DNA of 45,625 nt, from contig DXLX01000021.1 of NCBI GenBank assembly GCA_019414515.1, positions 1-45,625 of the forward strand, read 5' to 3'. The notes under the pieces were generated by a model, which worked only from the letters and a program-made list of their open reading frames with translations, searched no databases and was not told where the DNA came from. Shown here piece after piece: positions 24,961-32,630 of the stretch. Both the position numbers and the translations under genes were made by a program. How positions within the stretch are numbered: the stretch's first letter is position 1; every line of letters begins with the position of its first letter. This stretch comes from Collinsella sp. GTDB lineage: Bacteria; Actinomycetota; Coriobacteriia; Coriobacteriales; Coriobacteriaceae.

Positions 24961-24988
24961 CCACCTACATTTTTCGACTTATTCGGCC
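24961..24988. repeat. 28-bp direct repeat, right copy
   Basis: Matches 23332-23359 at 26 of 28 positions (G to C and G to A changes). It starts 20 nt past the nuclease-like stop codon. Confidence 0.8.
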
Positions 24989-25014
24989 ACCGATGTGCCA
25001 GATTGGCTGCAGCA

Positions 25015-25122
25015 ATGCTCAATATAACTTTAGATAAAACTGATTCTGCAGAAACTCCCGTAGAGGAAGAACTGATTCTCGCGGTATTTGACACGATAAA
25101 GTACAAATATGAACAGTTCTAA
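25015..25122 (+). CDS. Unrecognised 35-aa ORF
   Basis: MLNITLDKTDSAETPVEEEL and onward, an acidic, A+T-rich short frame ending in TAA at 25120-25122. It has no clear ribosome-binding site or relatives I recognise. It may be chance or a scrap of transferred DNA beside the right direct repeat. An imperfect hairpin (about 25147-25187) follows. Confidence 0.2.
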   Translation: MLNITLDKTDSAETPVEEELILAVFDTIKYKYEQF

Positions 25123-25256
25123 TGCTTCTCAAGGTGGCTTTCTTAGCATGCTAGCCGAACATCTCGAAATATGTTGGCGAGCATTGCGTCGATGTCTCCC
25201 AACCCACAGAAAATCGCAGAAGCGGCAAGCAGTCATCGAAATTAACGCAAATTGTA

Positions 25257-25317
25257 TTGACATATGAACATACACTCATATAATCGGAAGCAAGTTATAT
25301 GAGCGCATGTTCATATG
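25257..25317 (+). promoter_or_regulatory. arsR promoter with two operator palindromes
   Basis: TTGACA (25257-25262) and TATAAT (25279-25284) are both perfect boxes, 16 bp apart. ATATGA-N10-TCATAT (about 25262-25282) covers the spacer, and a second ATATGA-N8-TCATAT (about 25298-25317) lies after the -10. The sites contain TGAACA or TGTTCA cores like the 12-2-12 operators of SmtB/ZiaR-type ArsR repressors, so the gene is probably self-repressed. Confidence 0.8.
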
Positions 25318-25330
25318 AAGGGATATTGCA

Positions 25331-25696
25331 ATGAGCATCCGCGTTGATGAAACGAAGCCCGACATCGAGGCCACCGAGCCCGCGATCCCCACCACCTGCT
25401 CGCCCGAGGACCTTCCCGACGAGGAGCTTCTCTACGACCTCGCCGACCTGTTCAAGGTCTTCAGCGACACCACGCGCATCAAGATCCTCTATGCCCTCAT
25501 GGGCCGCGAGCTCTGCGTAGCAGACATCGCCGAAGCGACCGAAACCTCGCAGTCCGCGGTGTCGCACCAGCTGCGCACACTCAAGCAGTCGCACCTGGTT
25601 AAATTCCGGCGCGACGGGCGCAATATCCTATACTCGCTCGCCGACGACCACGTCTACACCATGCTCAACCAGGGCATGAGCCACATCTGCGAATAG
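25331..25696 (+). CDS. ArsR/SmtB family metal-sensing repressor
   Basis: A 121-aa winged-helix repressor that leaves DNA when it binds zinc, cadmium or a similar ion. The DNA-reading helix is in ELCVADIAEATETSQSAVSHQLRTLK (about residues 60-85). The C-terminal alpha-5 helix carries D105-x-H107-x10-H118-x2-E121, exactly the spacing of the SmtB/ZiaR zinc site. The alpha-3 region has one Cys (ELCVAD) where CadC has two, so the alpha-5 site is the likely sensor. The gene lies just downstream of its two operators and heads a unit with the HMA protein and the P-type ATPase. The same operator recurs before the ATPase. Confidence 0.94.
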   Translation: MSIRVDETKPDIEATEPAIPTTCSPEDLPDEELLYDLADLFKVFSDTTRIKILYALMGRELCVADIAEATETSQSAVSHQLRTLKQSHLVKFRRDGRNILYSLADDHVYTMLNQGMSHICE

Positions 25697-25759
25697 CGAC
25701 CAACCACGGTACCAGCGCGGCCTGCACCCAAGCCGCAAATACGGGGAAAGGAATCCACC

Positions 25760-25978
25760 ATGAAAAAGCAGTTCAAGCTCGACGAGATCGACTGCGCCAA
25801 CTGCGCGCGTAAGCTTCAGGACGAGCTGGCCAAGCTCGATGGCGTCAAGTCCGTTTCGGTCAACTTTATGACCCAGAAGCTGACGCTCGAGGCCGATGAA
25901 GCCGAGTTCGACGAGGTCCTCGACCGCGTTGTGGAGTTCACCGCCGACGCCGAGCCGGACTGCGAGATCATTCTCTAG
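25760..25978 (+). CDS. Free-standing HMA metallochaperone-like protein
   Basis: A 72-aa heavy-metal-associated domain with the metal-binding loop DCANCAR (Cys12 and Cys15) and the usual beta-alpha-beta-beta-alpha-beta pattern, ending in an acidic tail (DAEPDCEIIL) with a third Cys at about residue 68. It begins 64 bp after arsR with GGAAAGGA upstream and lies 100 bp before the P-type ATPase, which lacks an N-terminal HMA domain. It probably hands zinc or cadmium to that ATPase, or regulates it in trans. Confidence 0.92.
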   Translation: MKKQFKLDEIDCANCARKLQDELAKLDGVKSVSVNFMTQKLTLEADEAEFDEVLDRVVEFTADAEPDCEIIL

Positions 25979-26034
25979 CCAAGGTTTACGCCAACCCGCA
26001 AGGCCGCGCTTGCCGCGGCCTTTGCTCGCGAAAT

Positions 26035-26056
26035 TATATGAGCGAGTGTTCATACA
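26035..26056 (+). promoter_or_regulatory. Third ArsR operator copy, before the ATPase
   Basis: TTATATGAGCGAGTGTTCAT matches the second arsR operator (TTATATGAGCGCATGTTCAT) at nearly every base. It lies 23 bp before the ATPase start, so the repressor probably also controls an internal promoter or re-tunes the operon. Confidence 0.7.
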
Positions 26057-26078
26057 TTCAAATGGGAGGATACGAGTC

Positions 26079-28031
26079 ATGGCCACCGCCGACCCCAAGA
26101 AGAAAAAGAAGAAGCGCAAGAAAAAAGAGTCACTCGAGCATAAGCGCAACCGCATCCTGGTAGCGCTGGGCATTTTTGCCGTGGTGTACGCCCTCGATGA
26201 GCTCGGCACCCTCACTGCCGCATTCGGCACCCCGGGCGACATCTACGCCAGCTTCGCACTGTTCCTCGTGCCTTTTTTGATTGCCGGCTACGACGTGCTC
26301 CAAAAGGCATACAACAACATCCGCCGCGGCAAGGCGTTCGACGAGAGCTTCCTCATGGCCGTCGCGACCATCGGCGCGTTTGCCATGGTGCTCTTCCCCG
26401 ACACCGATCCGCACATGGCCGAAGGCGCCGCCGTCATGCTGTTCTACCAGGTCGGCGAGCTGTTCCAGGCATACGCCGTGGGCAAGAGCCGTAAATCGAT
26501 CAGCGCCATGATGGACATCGCACCCGACTACGCCAACGTCGAGCAACCCGACGGCACACTCGAGCAGGTCTTCCCCGATGACATCGCCGTGGGCACCGTC
26601 ATCGTCGTCAAGCCCGGCGAGCGCGTGCCTATCGACGGCGTCATCGTCGAGGGCGAGACACAGCTCGATACCGCCGCGCTCACGGGCGAGTCAGTCCCCC
26701 GCCCCGCCAAGTCCGGCGACGATATCATCAGCGGCTGCATTAACATGACGGGTCTCATCCACGTGCGCACCACCAAGTCCTTTGGCGAGTCCACCGTCGC
26801 ACGCGTCCTGGAACTCGTGGAAAACGCCAGCGAAAAGAAGGCGCGTACCGAGAACTTCATCACGCGCTTCGCCCGCGTTTACACGCCCGCTGTCACCGGC
26901 GCGGCCGCGGTGCTCGCACTCGGCGGCGGCCTGGTCACCGGCGCCTGGTCCGATTGGATCCTGCGCGGCCTGACCTTCCTGGTCGTCAGCTGCCCGTGCG
27001 CACTCGTAATTAGCGTGCCGCTGAGCTTCTTTGGCGGCATCGGCGGCGCATCCAAGCTGGGCGTCCTCATCAAGGGCTCCAACTACCTCGAGACGCTCGC
27101 CGATGTGGATACCGTCGTCTTTGACAAGACCGGCACGCTCACCAACGGCACGTTTTCGGTCGTGGCGGTACACCCCGAGGCCGACTATACCGAGCAGTCA
27201 CTGCTCGAAGTCGCGGCCCTTGCCGAGTCGTTTTCCGATCACCCCATCGCACGGTCCATACGTGCCGCCTACCAGGGTGAGCTCGACCAGAATCGCGTGA
27301 GCGACTCCGCCAATGTCGCGGGTCACGGTTTCACGGCAACCATCGACGGCAAGCGCGTCGTCGTCGGCAATGCCAAGATGCTTGCTGCGGCCGGCATCGA
27401 CGCCCCCAATTGCGAGGTCGTCGGCACGATCCTCCATGTACTGGTCGATGACACGTACGCCGGCCACATTGTAATTGCCGACACCGTCAAGGCCGATGCA
27501 GAACAGACGATCCGTGACCTTCACACCGCCGGCGTCAAGCGCACCGTCATGCTCACGGGCGACCGCGAGGAAGTGGCGGCCACCGTGGCCGAGCAGCTAG
27601 GACTCGACGAGTTCCACGCGCAGCTCATGCCAGGCGACAAGGTCGAGCGTGTTGAGGCATTGCTGGCGGCCGAATCGGGCAAGGGCAAGCTCGCCTTTGT
27701 AGGCGACGGCATCAACGATGCGCCCGTGCTCACCCGTGCAGACGTTGGCATTGCCATGGGCGCCATGGGTTCCGACGCCGCAATTGAGGCCGCTGACGTG
27801 GTGTTGATGGACGACAAGCCTTCCAACATTTCCCGCGCGATCCGCGTGGCGCGCAAGACCATGACGATTGTTTGGCAGAACATCATCTTTGCGCTGGGCA
27901 TTAAGCTGCTGATTCTGGTGCTCGCGGCGCTCGGCATTGCCAACATGTGGCTCGCCGTCTTTGGCGACGTGGGCGTGGCGATCATCGCCATCCTGAACGC
28001 CATGCGCGCGATGGGTGTCAAGAACCTGTAG
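26079..28031 (+). CDS. Zn/Cd/Pb P1B-type efflux ATPase
   Basis: A 650-aa P-type ATPase that exports divalent soft metals. The markers are the transmembrane SCPCALVIS (about residue 304), the phosphorylation site DKTGT (about 348), SDHPIARS in the nucleotide-binding domain, MLTGDRE and VGDGINDAP (about 542). Late spans hold GIKLLILVLAALG (Lys) and FGDVGVAIIAILNAMR (Asp), matching the Lys/Asp pair of the ZntA group and so Zn/Cd/Pb rather than Cu. There is no N-terminal HMA domain. Instead the protein opens with a run of about a dozen lysines and arginines. The ATG at 26079 has GGGAGG upstream, and a longer open frame from 25896 overlaps the HMA gene and is rejected. Confidence 0.95.
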   Translation: MATADPKKKKKKRKKKESLEHKRNRILVALGIFAVVYALDELGTLTAAFGTPGDIYASFALFLVPFLIAGYDVLQKAYNNIRRGKAFDESFLMAVATIGAFAMVLFPDTDPHMAEGAAVMLFYQVGELFQAYAVGKSRKSISAMMDIAPDYANVEQPDGTLEQVFPDDIAVGTVIVVKPGERVPIDGVIVEGETQLDTAALTGESVPRPAKSGDDIISGCINMTGLIHVRTTKSFGESTVARVLELVENASEKKARTENFITRFARVYTPAVTGAAAVLALGGGLVTGAWSDWILRGLTFLVVSCPCALVISVPLSFFGGIGGASKLGVLIKGSNYLETLADVDTVVFDKTGTLTNGTFSVVAVHPEADYTEQSLLEVAALAESFSDHPIARSIRAAYQGELDQNRVSDSANVAGHGFTATIDGKRVVVGNAKMLAAAGIDAPNCEVVGTILHVLVDDTYAGHIVIADTVKADAEQTIRDLHTAGVKRTVMLTGDREEVAATVAEQLGLDEFHAQLMPGDKVERVEALLAAESGKGKLAFVGDGINDAPVLTRADVGIAMGAMGSDAAIEAADVVLMDDKPSNISRAIRVARKTMTIVWQNIIFALGIKLLILVLAALGIANMWLAVFGDVGVAIIAILNAMRAMGVKNL

Positions 28032-28047
28032 CGTCCGTAGTCCCTCC

Positions 28048-28174
28048 GGCCGGGACCGGGCTTGGTTTTGAAAACGTCCTCGCGCATGAGGCCCGCCTTT
28101 CCTGCTCCTGCGGAGCAACGGAAAGGCGGGCCTCGCGCTGCGGAATGTTTTCAAAATCAAGCCAGGTCCCGGCC
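28048..28174. repeat. 127-nt nested foldback hairpin
   Basis: Three nested inverted repeats: 28048-28075 with 28147-28174 (26 of 28 paired), 28088-28102 with 28120-28134 (15 of 15), and TGCTCC-TGC-GGAGCA at 28103-28117. No ORF and no T run follow. It starts 17 nt past the ATPase stop and may terminate or stabilise that transcript. It looks like a foldback or MITE-like repeat. Confidence 0.8.
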
Positions 28175-28255
28175 TGCGGTGACGTTGTTGGTGGTTCTTG
28201 GGCATCGCTTGTTGGCGGGGTTCCTTGTCTGAGTTGGACTTAGTTGGTGGGGCTA

Positions 28256-28310
28256 CTGATCCCGGTCGCTGGTTCGCGCTTTGCGCGAACTCCGCGCTAC
28301 TGTGGGTCAG
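28256..28310 (-). terminator. Hairpin after the DtxR-type gene
   Basis: Outer CTGA/TCAG arms and a perfect inner GTTCGCGC-TTT-GCGCGAAC (28270-28288) lie directly past the DtxR-type stop. It has no strong T run, so the role is inferred. Confidence 0.4.
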
Positions 28311-28700
28311 TTAGGCTTCTGTTGTTGAACCCGCTACATCTTCCCGGCCCAACATCGCCCGTAGCTTCTCGAAGCTCTCCTCGCTCAGGCAGTGCTCCAT
28401 GTGGCAGCCCTCTTGCGACGCGACCTCAGCCGAAACACCCGCATCCTCCAGCAGCCCCACGAAAAAGCAGTGACGTTCCCACATTTGACGAGCGACCTCC
28501 AGCCCTCGCTCTGTCAGATGAACATCTCGTTTGCCCATTTCGACATAGCCGTTGCTTTCCAGCGTCGCCATGGCCTTGGAAACGCTCGCTTTGGTTACGC
28601 CGAGGTACTCCGCAACGTCGATCGAGCGCACGATGCCCTGACGTTCCGACAGAACGTAGATCGATTCGAGATAGTCTTCTCCGGATTCACGTAGGGCCAT
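28311..28700 (-). CDS. DtxR/MntR family metal-dependent regulator
   Basis: A 129-aa two-domain repressor (winged helix plus dimerisation domain, no SH3 domain), the MntR size. Likely metal ligands fall at the MntR positions: D9 and E12 in ESGEDYLESIY, H77 in WERHCFF, then C99, E102 and H103 in GCHMEHCLS. The Cys at 99 is the residue found in DtxR/IdeR where MntR has Glu, so iron and manganese sensing are both possible. The recognition helix is in VTKASVSKAMATLESNGYV. It is convergent with the zinc ATPase and is monocistronic. Its targets are not visible, although the palindromes before the 10-TM exporter are worth testing. Confidence 0.92.
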   Translation of the reverse strand: MALRESGEDYLESIYVLSERQGIVRSIDVAEYLGVTKASVSKAMATLESNGYVEMGKRDVHLTERGLEVARQMWERHCFFVGLLEDAGVSAEVASQEGCHMEHCLSEESFEKLRAMLGREDVAGSTTEA

Positions 28701-28857
28701 GGGCCGCCTTTCGCGATGGCTTCTAGTTAGCCTTTGGATACTTTTGCTTGATTTACTTTACCGCAAAAGTTGCCCATGTCTTACTACGTTGTTCAAAAAG
28801 TTAACCGTGTTTCACAAAATGCGCGGGGTAAGCAAGGCGACACGGCACGCAGCGCGC

Positions 28858-28912
28858 AAGGAGTGTCCCCCTCTGCCGGCAGAAAAAGGAACGTCCCCAA
28901 GTGCCGAATCCG
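28858..28912. repeat. Decayed GGGACGTTCC-type intergenic repeat
   Basis: AAGGAGTGTCC, CTGCCGGCAG and GGAACGTCCCCAAGTGCCGA echo the parts of the composite repeat at 6210-6308, but the inverted symmetry is largely lost. It ends 3 nt from the Cof-type HAD stop, the same placement as the copy beside lctP. Confidence 0.55.
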
Positions 28913-28915
28913 CAG

Positions 28916-29686
28916 CTACAGCAGACCAAAGTGCTTCGCGGCGTTGTAGATCCCGTCGTCGTCCACGGCGGTCGTCACATAGGTCGCCGCAGCTTTCACC
29001 GTGTCCTGCGCGTTACCCATGGCCACGCTCGTGCCCACGGCGGAAAACATCGACAGGTCGTTCTCGCCGTCGCCAAAGGCAATCGCCTCACTCGCGTCGA
29101 CACCCAGGCGCTCCAGCGTCGCTGCCACGCCCAGGTCCTTGCCGCCGTTAGCAGGGATAATGTCGCAGAACAGATCGCACCAGCGCGTAGTGAGTGAGTG
29201 CGACACCGCATCGGTCACGATATGTTCGTCGGCCGGATCCACAAAGGCGCAAAACTGGTAGACCGGTGCGTCAAAGGCGTGCTCAAACGGCTCCTCGTGG
29301 TAGACGATTCCCGCGTTGCTGCCGGCAGTCACCACGCGCTCGGACAGGCGGTTCACAAACGAGTTCTCGCCCTGCATGCACAGTGAGTCGTAGCGCCCCT
29401 GCGCCACCTGGTCCACAATCGCCGCAACGTCGTCCGGATCGATCGGGCAGCTGCGATAAACGCCCTTGGCATCAAAACAGTGCTGGCCCGAAAGCGTAAT
29501 GTACGCATCCCAACCCAGGTCGAACAGCCAATCCGGCATCTGGTAGGTCGGGCGACCCGTGGCGATCACGCACGCAATCCCCTGCTCGCGAAAGCTGTCG
29601 AGCACCTGCTGCGCCGACGCCGGAATCCGATGGGTCTTAAAGCTCAGCAGCGTGCCGTCGATATCGAAAAACGCGGCTTTGATCAT
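28916..29686 (-). CDS. Cof-type HAD hydrolase
   Basis: A 256-aa haloacid-dehalogenase phosphatase of the Cof (C2-cap) type. Motif I is FFDIDGTLL (residues 6-14), motif II is CVIATGRPT (about 37-45) and motif IV is AFGDGENDLSMF (about 204-215), with a Lys before it (NGGKDLGVA). These enzymes cut sugar phosphates or pyridoxal phosphate, and the substrate is unknown. The start lies 6 nt after the ABC-F stop on the same strand, so the two are co-transcribed. Confidence 0.93.
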   Translation of the reverse strand: MIKAAFFDIDGTLLSFKTHRIPASAQQVLDSFREQGIACVIATGRPTYQMPDWLFDLGWDAYITLSGQHCFDAKGVYRSCPIDPDDVAAIVDQVAQGRYDSLCMQGENSFVNRLSERVVTAGSNAGIVYHEEPFEHAFDAPVYQFCAFVDPADEHIVTDAVSHSLTTRWCDLFCDIIPANGGKDLGVAATLERLGVDASEAIAFGDGENDLSMFSAVGTSVAMGNAQDTVKAAATYVTTAVDDDGIYNAAKHFGLL

Positions 29687-29692
29687 CCTCGT

Positions 29693-31552
29693 CTACTCCT
29701 CGCCTTCGAGCTTCTCGCTCGCCTCGAGCCACGCCATCTCCAGCTCATCCATGGCTGCGTGGGCCTCGTCGATCTTTGCCTGCTGCTCGCCCAGCGCCGT
29801 GTAGTTGGTGGGGTCAACCTGTGCCATCGCGGCCTCGGCCTCCTCCACGCGGGCGCGCTGCGTCTCCATTTTGCGCTCGAGCGAGCTCACCTCGCGGCGG
29901 AGCTTCTGGCGCTCGGCGTTGGAAAGGCCATTGGGCTGGCCGCTCGACTTGGGCTTTTCGGCCGCAGCCGCCGCAGCACCAGTGTCAAACGTGCCGGTCT
30001 TGGCGCTCGGCGCACCCACGGGCTCGCCCTCGGCGGTAGCGTTGCACAGGCGCAGGTACTGGTCGACGCCGCCGGGCATATGCGTCAGGTGGCCGTCGAG
30101 CAGCGCCCACTGCTGGTCGGTCACGCGCTCCATCAAGAAGCGGTCGTGCGTCACCAGGATCAGCGTGCCGGGCCAGCCGTCGAGCAGGTCCTCGACAATC
30201 GCGAGCATGTCGGTATCCAGGTCGTTGCCGGGCTCGTCCAGGATAAGCACGTTGGGCTCGTCCAGGATCGTCAGCAACAGCGACAGGCGACGGCGCTGGC
30301 CGCCCGAAAGATCGCCGATGCGGCTCCAGAGCTGCTGGGTCGTAAAGCCCAGACGCTCGCAGAGCTTCTCGGGCGAAGTCTCCTTGCCGTCGATGACGTA
30401 GTACTTCTTATAGTTGCTGAGCACCTCGCGGATCGTGTCGCCCATGAAGGGTTCGAGCTCCTCGAGCTGCTGCGACAGCACGCCAAAGCGCACCGTCTGG
30501 CCAATCTTCACACGGCCGCGCATGGGTTCAATCTTGCCCTGGATCACGTCGAGCAAGGTCGACTTGCCAGCGCCGTTCTCGCCCAAAAGACCATAGCGGT
30601 CGCCCGCACCGATGAGCCAGGTCACGTCCGAGAGCACCTGCTTGGGCGCGCCATCGGTATCCGCATAGCCGGCGTCCACGTCGACCACGTCGATGACCTG
30701 CTTGCCTAGGCGGCTCACCGCCAGGCGCTTGAGCTCCAGCTCGTCACGCACGGGCGGTACGTCGGCGATGAGCTCGCGGGCGGCATCCACGCGAAACTTG
30801 GGCTTGGTGGAGCGCGCCTGGGCACCGCGGCTCAGCCACGCGAGCTCCTTGCGCGCCATGTTGCGACGGCGCTCCTCGGTAACCGCAGCCATGCGGTCGC
30901 GCTCCACGCGCTGCAGGATGTAGGCCGAGTAACCGCCCTCGAAGGGATCGACCTGGCCGTCGTGGACCTCCCACATGCTGGTGCAGACCTCATCCAGGAA
31001 CCAGCGGTCGTGCGTGACCACGAGCATGGCGCCCTGACCGCGCTGCCAGCGGGCCTTTAGGTGACGCGCAAGCCAGTTGATGGTGCGCATGTCCAGGTGG
31101 TTGGTAGGCTCGTCGAGCATAAGCACGTCGTAATCGCCGATTAGCAGGCGCGCGAGGTCCACGCGACGGCGCTGGCCGCCCGAAAGCTCGCCCACCGTGC
31201 CCTCCCAGGGCACATCGCTAATAAGGCCAGCGAGAATCTGACGTGTACGCGGACTCGACGCCCACTCGTACTCGGGCGTGTCGCCGACGACGGCATGGTG
31301 CACGGTGTCGGTATCGACCAGGTTGTCCTTTTGGCCGAGCAATCCGATCGTCGTGCCGCGGCGGTGCGTCACACGGCCGTCGTCGGGCTCCAGCGTGCCG
31401 GCGAGAACGCTCAGCAGCGTCGACTTGCCGTCGCCGTTTTTACCGACGATACCAATGCGATCGCCCTCGCCCACGCCGAGCGTCACGCTATCGAAAATAT
31501 GCTTGGTGGGAAACTCTAGGCTGATGGAATCGCATCCCAAAAGAATCGCCAT
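29693..31552 (-). CDS. ABC-F family ATPase (Uup-like)
   Basis: A 619-aa cytosolic twin-ATPase without membrane spans. The first cassette has GKNGDGKST (about residues 36-44), LSGGQRRR and DEPTNHLD. The second has GENGAGKST, LSGGQRRR and DEPGNDLD, where Gly-Asn-Asp replaces the usual Thr-Asn-His. A charged linker joins them, and a C-terminal coiled coil (about 545-619, LSNAERQKLRREVSSLERKM onward) resembles the Uup DNA/ribosome-binding tail. ABC-F proteins act on the ribosome during stalling or protect against antibiotics, and Uup-type proteins are housekeeping. The ATG at 31552 has AGGAG before it. The longer frame runs through a hairpin repeat and is excluded. Confidence 0.93.
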   Translation of the reverse strand: MAILLGCDSISLEFPTKHIFDSVTLGVGEGDRIGIVGKNGDGKSTLLSVLAGTLEPDDGRVTHRRGTTIGLLGQKDNLVDTDTVHHAVVGDTPEYEWASSPRTRQILAGLISDVPWEGTVGELSGGQRRRVDLARLLIGDYDVLMLDEPTNHLDMRTINWLARHLKARWQRGQGAMLVVTHDRWFLDEVCTSMWEVHDGQVDPFEGGYSAYILQRVERDRMAAVTEERRRNMARKELAWLSRGAQARSTKPKFRVDAARELIADVPPVRDELELKRLAVSRLGKQVIDVVDVDAGYADTDGAPKQVLSDVTWLIGAGDRYGLLGENGAGKSTLLDVIQGKIEPMRGRVKIGQTVRFGVLSQQLEELEPFMGDTIREVLSNYKKYYVIDGKETSPEKLCERLGFTTQQLWSRIGDLSGGQRRRLSLLLTILDEPNVLILDEPGNDLDTDMLAIVEDLLDGWPGTLILVTHDRFLMERVTDQQWALLDGHLTHMPGGVDQYLRLCNATAEGEPVGAPSAKTGTFDTGAAAAAAEKPKSSGQPNGLSNAERQKLRREVSSLERKMETQRARVEEAEAAMAQVDPTNYTALGEQQAKIDEAHAAMDELEMAWLEASEKLEGEE

Positions 31553-31610
31553 ATGCCCTGCTCCTTCGTAGAAATACAACGTTGTCCATGATAGCAGCGA
31601 GCCCCACCCC

Positions 31611-31647
31611 AAACCACCACGAAGGTGCCTGTCCCCTTTGTGGTGGT
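31611..31647. repeat. Dispersed ACCACCACAAAGG hairpin, copy 6 (inverted)
   Basis: Inverted copy with one change in the left arm (ACCACCACGAAGG). It lies between the pstB terminator and the ABC-F gene, the only copy not close behind a stop codon. Confidence 0.8.
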
Positions 31648-31664
31648 CGTTTCGGTCGCAGAGC

Positions 31665-31704
31665 AAAAAGGCGGGCCATCTCGCAAAAGAGATGACCCGC
31701 CTCT
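31665..31704 (-). terminator. Rho-independent terminator of the pst operon
   Basis: On the minus strand GGCGGGTCATCTC pairs with GAGATGGCCCGCC (31689-31701 with 31670-31682) around a 6-nt loop, followed by TTTTT. A second GC hairpin, CCCGCGGC/GCCGCGGG, lies at about 31714-31739, nearer pstB. Confidence 0.88.
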
Positions 31705-31757
31705 CCAATCAGTCCCGCGGCAACCGTGGCCGCCGCGGGCCTCAAGCATGTCCCGGA

Positions 31758-32630
31758 CTAGGAGAACATGCCGGTGAGGTAATCATTCAGCCGCTTATCC
31801 TTGGGCCGTTGGAAAATCTCGTCGGTCTCGTCGTACTCGACCATATCGCCCATGTAGAAGAACGCCGTGCGGTTGGACACGCGCGACGCCTGCTCCATGT
31901 TGTGCGTCACGATGACGATGGCGCGGTCGGCAACAATCGATGACATGAGGTCCTCGATCGCCAGCGTCGAGATGGGGTCGAGCGCCGAGCAGGGCTCGTC
32001 GAACAGAATCACGTCGGGGTTGAGCGCCAGCGTGCGTGCAATGCACAAACGCTGCTGCTGGCCGCCCGAAAGCGCGTAGGCACTCTTGTCGAGCTTGTCC
32101 TTGACCTCGTCCCACAGTGCCGCACCACGCAGGCTTTCCTCGACCATGCGGTCGAGCTCATCGCGGTCGGTGATGCCGTGGCGCCTGGGCGCAAACGTAA
32201 TGTTGTCGCGAATGGACTTGCGGAAAGGGTTGGGCTGCTGAAACACCATGCCAATGGACCGACGCAGCTCGTAGGTGTTCTCGGCCTTGATGTTCACGTT
32301 GCGCCCGCGGTAGTTGATCTCGCCCTCCACGCGGCAGCCGCGGATCTCGCGATTCATAAGGTTGAGGCTACGCAAGAAGGTCGACTTGCCGCAGCCCGAA
32401 GGCCCAATGAGTGCCGTGATCTCACCCTTGTGAAAGTCAAGCGACGCGTCGTGCAGGGCATGGTGGTCGCCATAGTACACGTTGACGTCCTTGGTAGAGA
32501 GCACGACCTCGTCGCTCACGGCCTTGCCGCTCACGCGCACGCGTTTCTCGCTCTCCCCCACGCTCGACAGGAAGTCCTGGGTCTCGGACGTGGCCGCCTC
32601 GGTTGCGGGCGTTGCATTCATCTCGCTCAT
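31758..32630 (-). CDS. pstB: Phosphate ABC transporter ATPase PstB
   Basis: The energising subunit of high-affinity phosphate import. The 290-aa protein has Walker A GPSGCGKST (about residues 77-85), the Q-loop VFQQPNPF, the signature LSGGQQQRLCIAR, Walker B ILFDEPCSALDP and VTHNMEQA with the switch His. The N-terminal 40 residues are an extra acidic tail not seen in short PstB proteins. Its start overlaps the pstA stop as ATGA. No phoU follows, and a strong terminator does. Confidence 0.97.
   Translation of the reverse strand: MSEMNATPATEAATSETQDFLSSVGESEKRVRVSGKAVSDEVVLSTKDVNVYYGDHHALHDASLDFHKGEITALIGPSGCGKSTFLRSLNLMNREIRGCRVEGEINYRGRNVNIKAENTYELRRSIGMVFQQPNPFRKSIRDNITFAPRRHGITDRDELDRMVEESLRGAALWDEVKDKLDKSAYALSGGQQQRLCIARTLALNPDVILFDEPCSALDPISTLAIEDLMSSIVADRAIVIVTHNMEQASRVSNRTAFFYMGDMVEYDETDEIFQRPKDKRLNDYLTGMFS

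Noticed and set aside
24922..25014. Upstream extension of the 35-aa ORF overlapping the nuclease-like gene end
   Set aside because: It runs through the right-hand 28-bp direct repeat and has no ribosome-binding site.
25896..26078. Longer start for the P-type ATPase
   Set aside because: It would overlap the HMA gene out of frame and run through the third operator. The ATG at 26079 has a good ribosome-binding site.
31553..31708. N-terminal extension of the ABC-F gene containing HHKGDRHLRGG
   Set aside because: It is the translation of hairpin repeat copy 6. The ATG at 31552 has a good ribosome-binding site and a normal ABC-F N-terminus.
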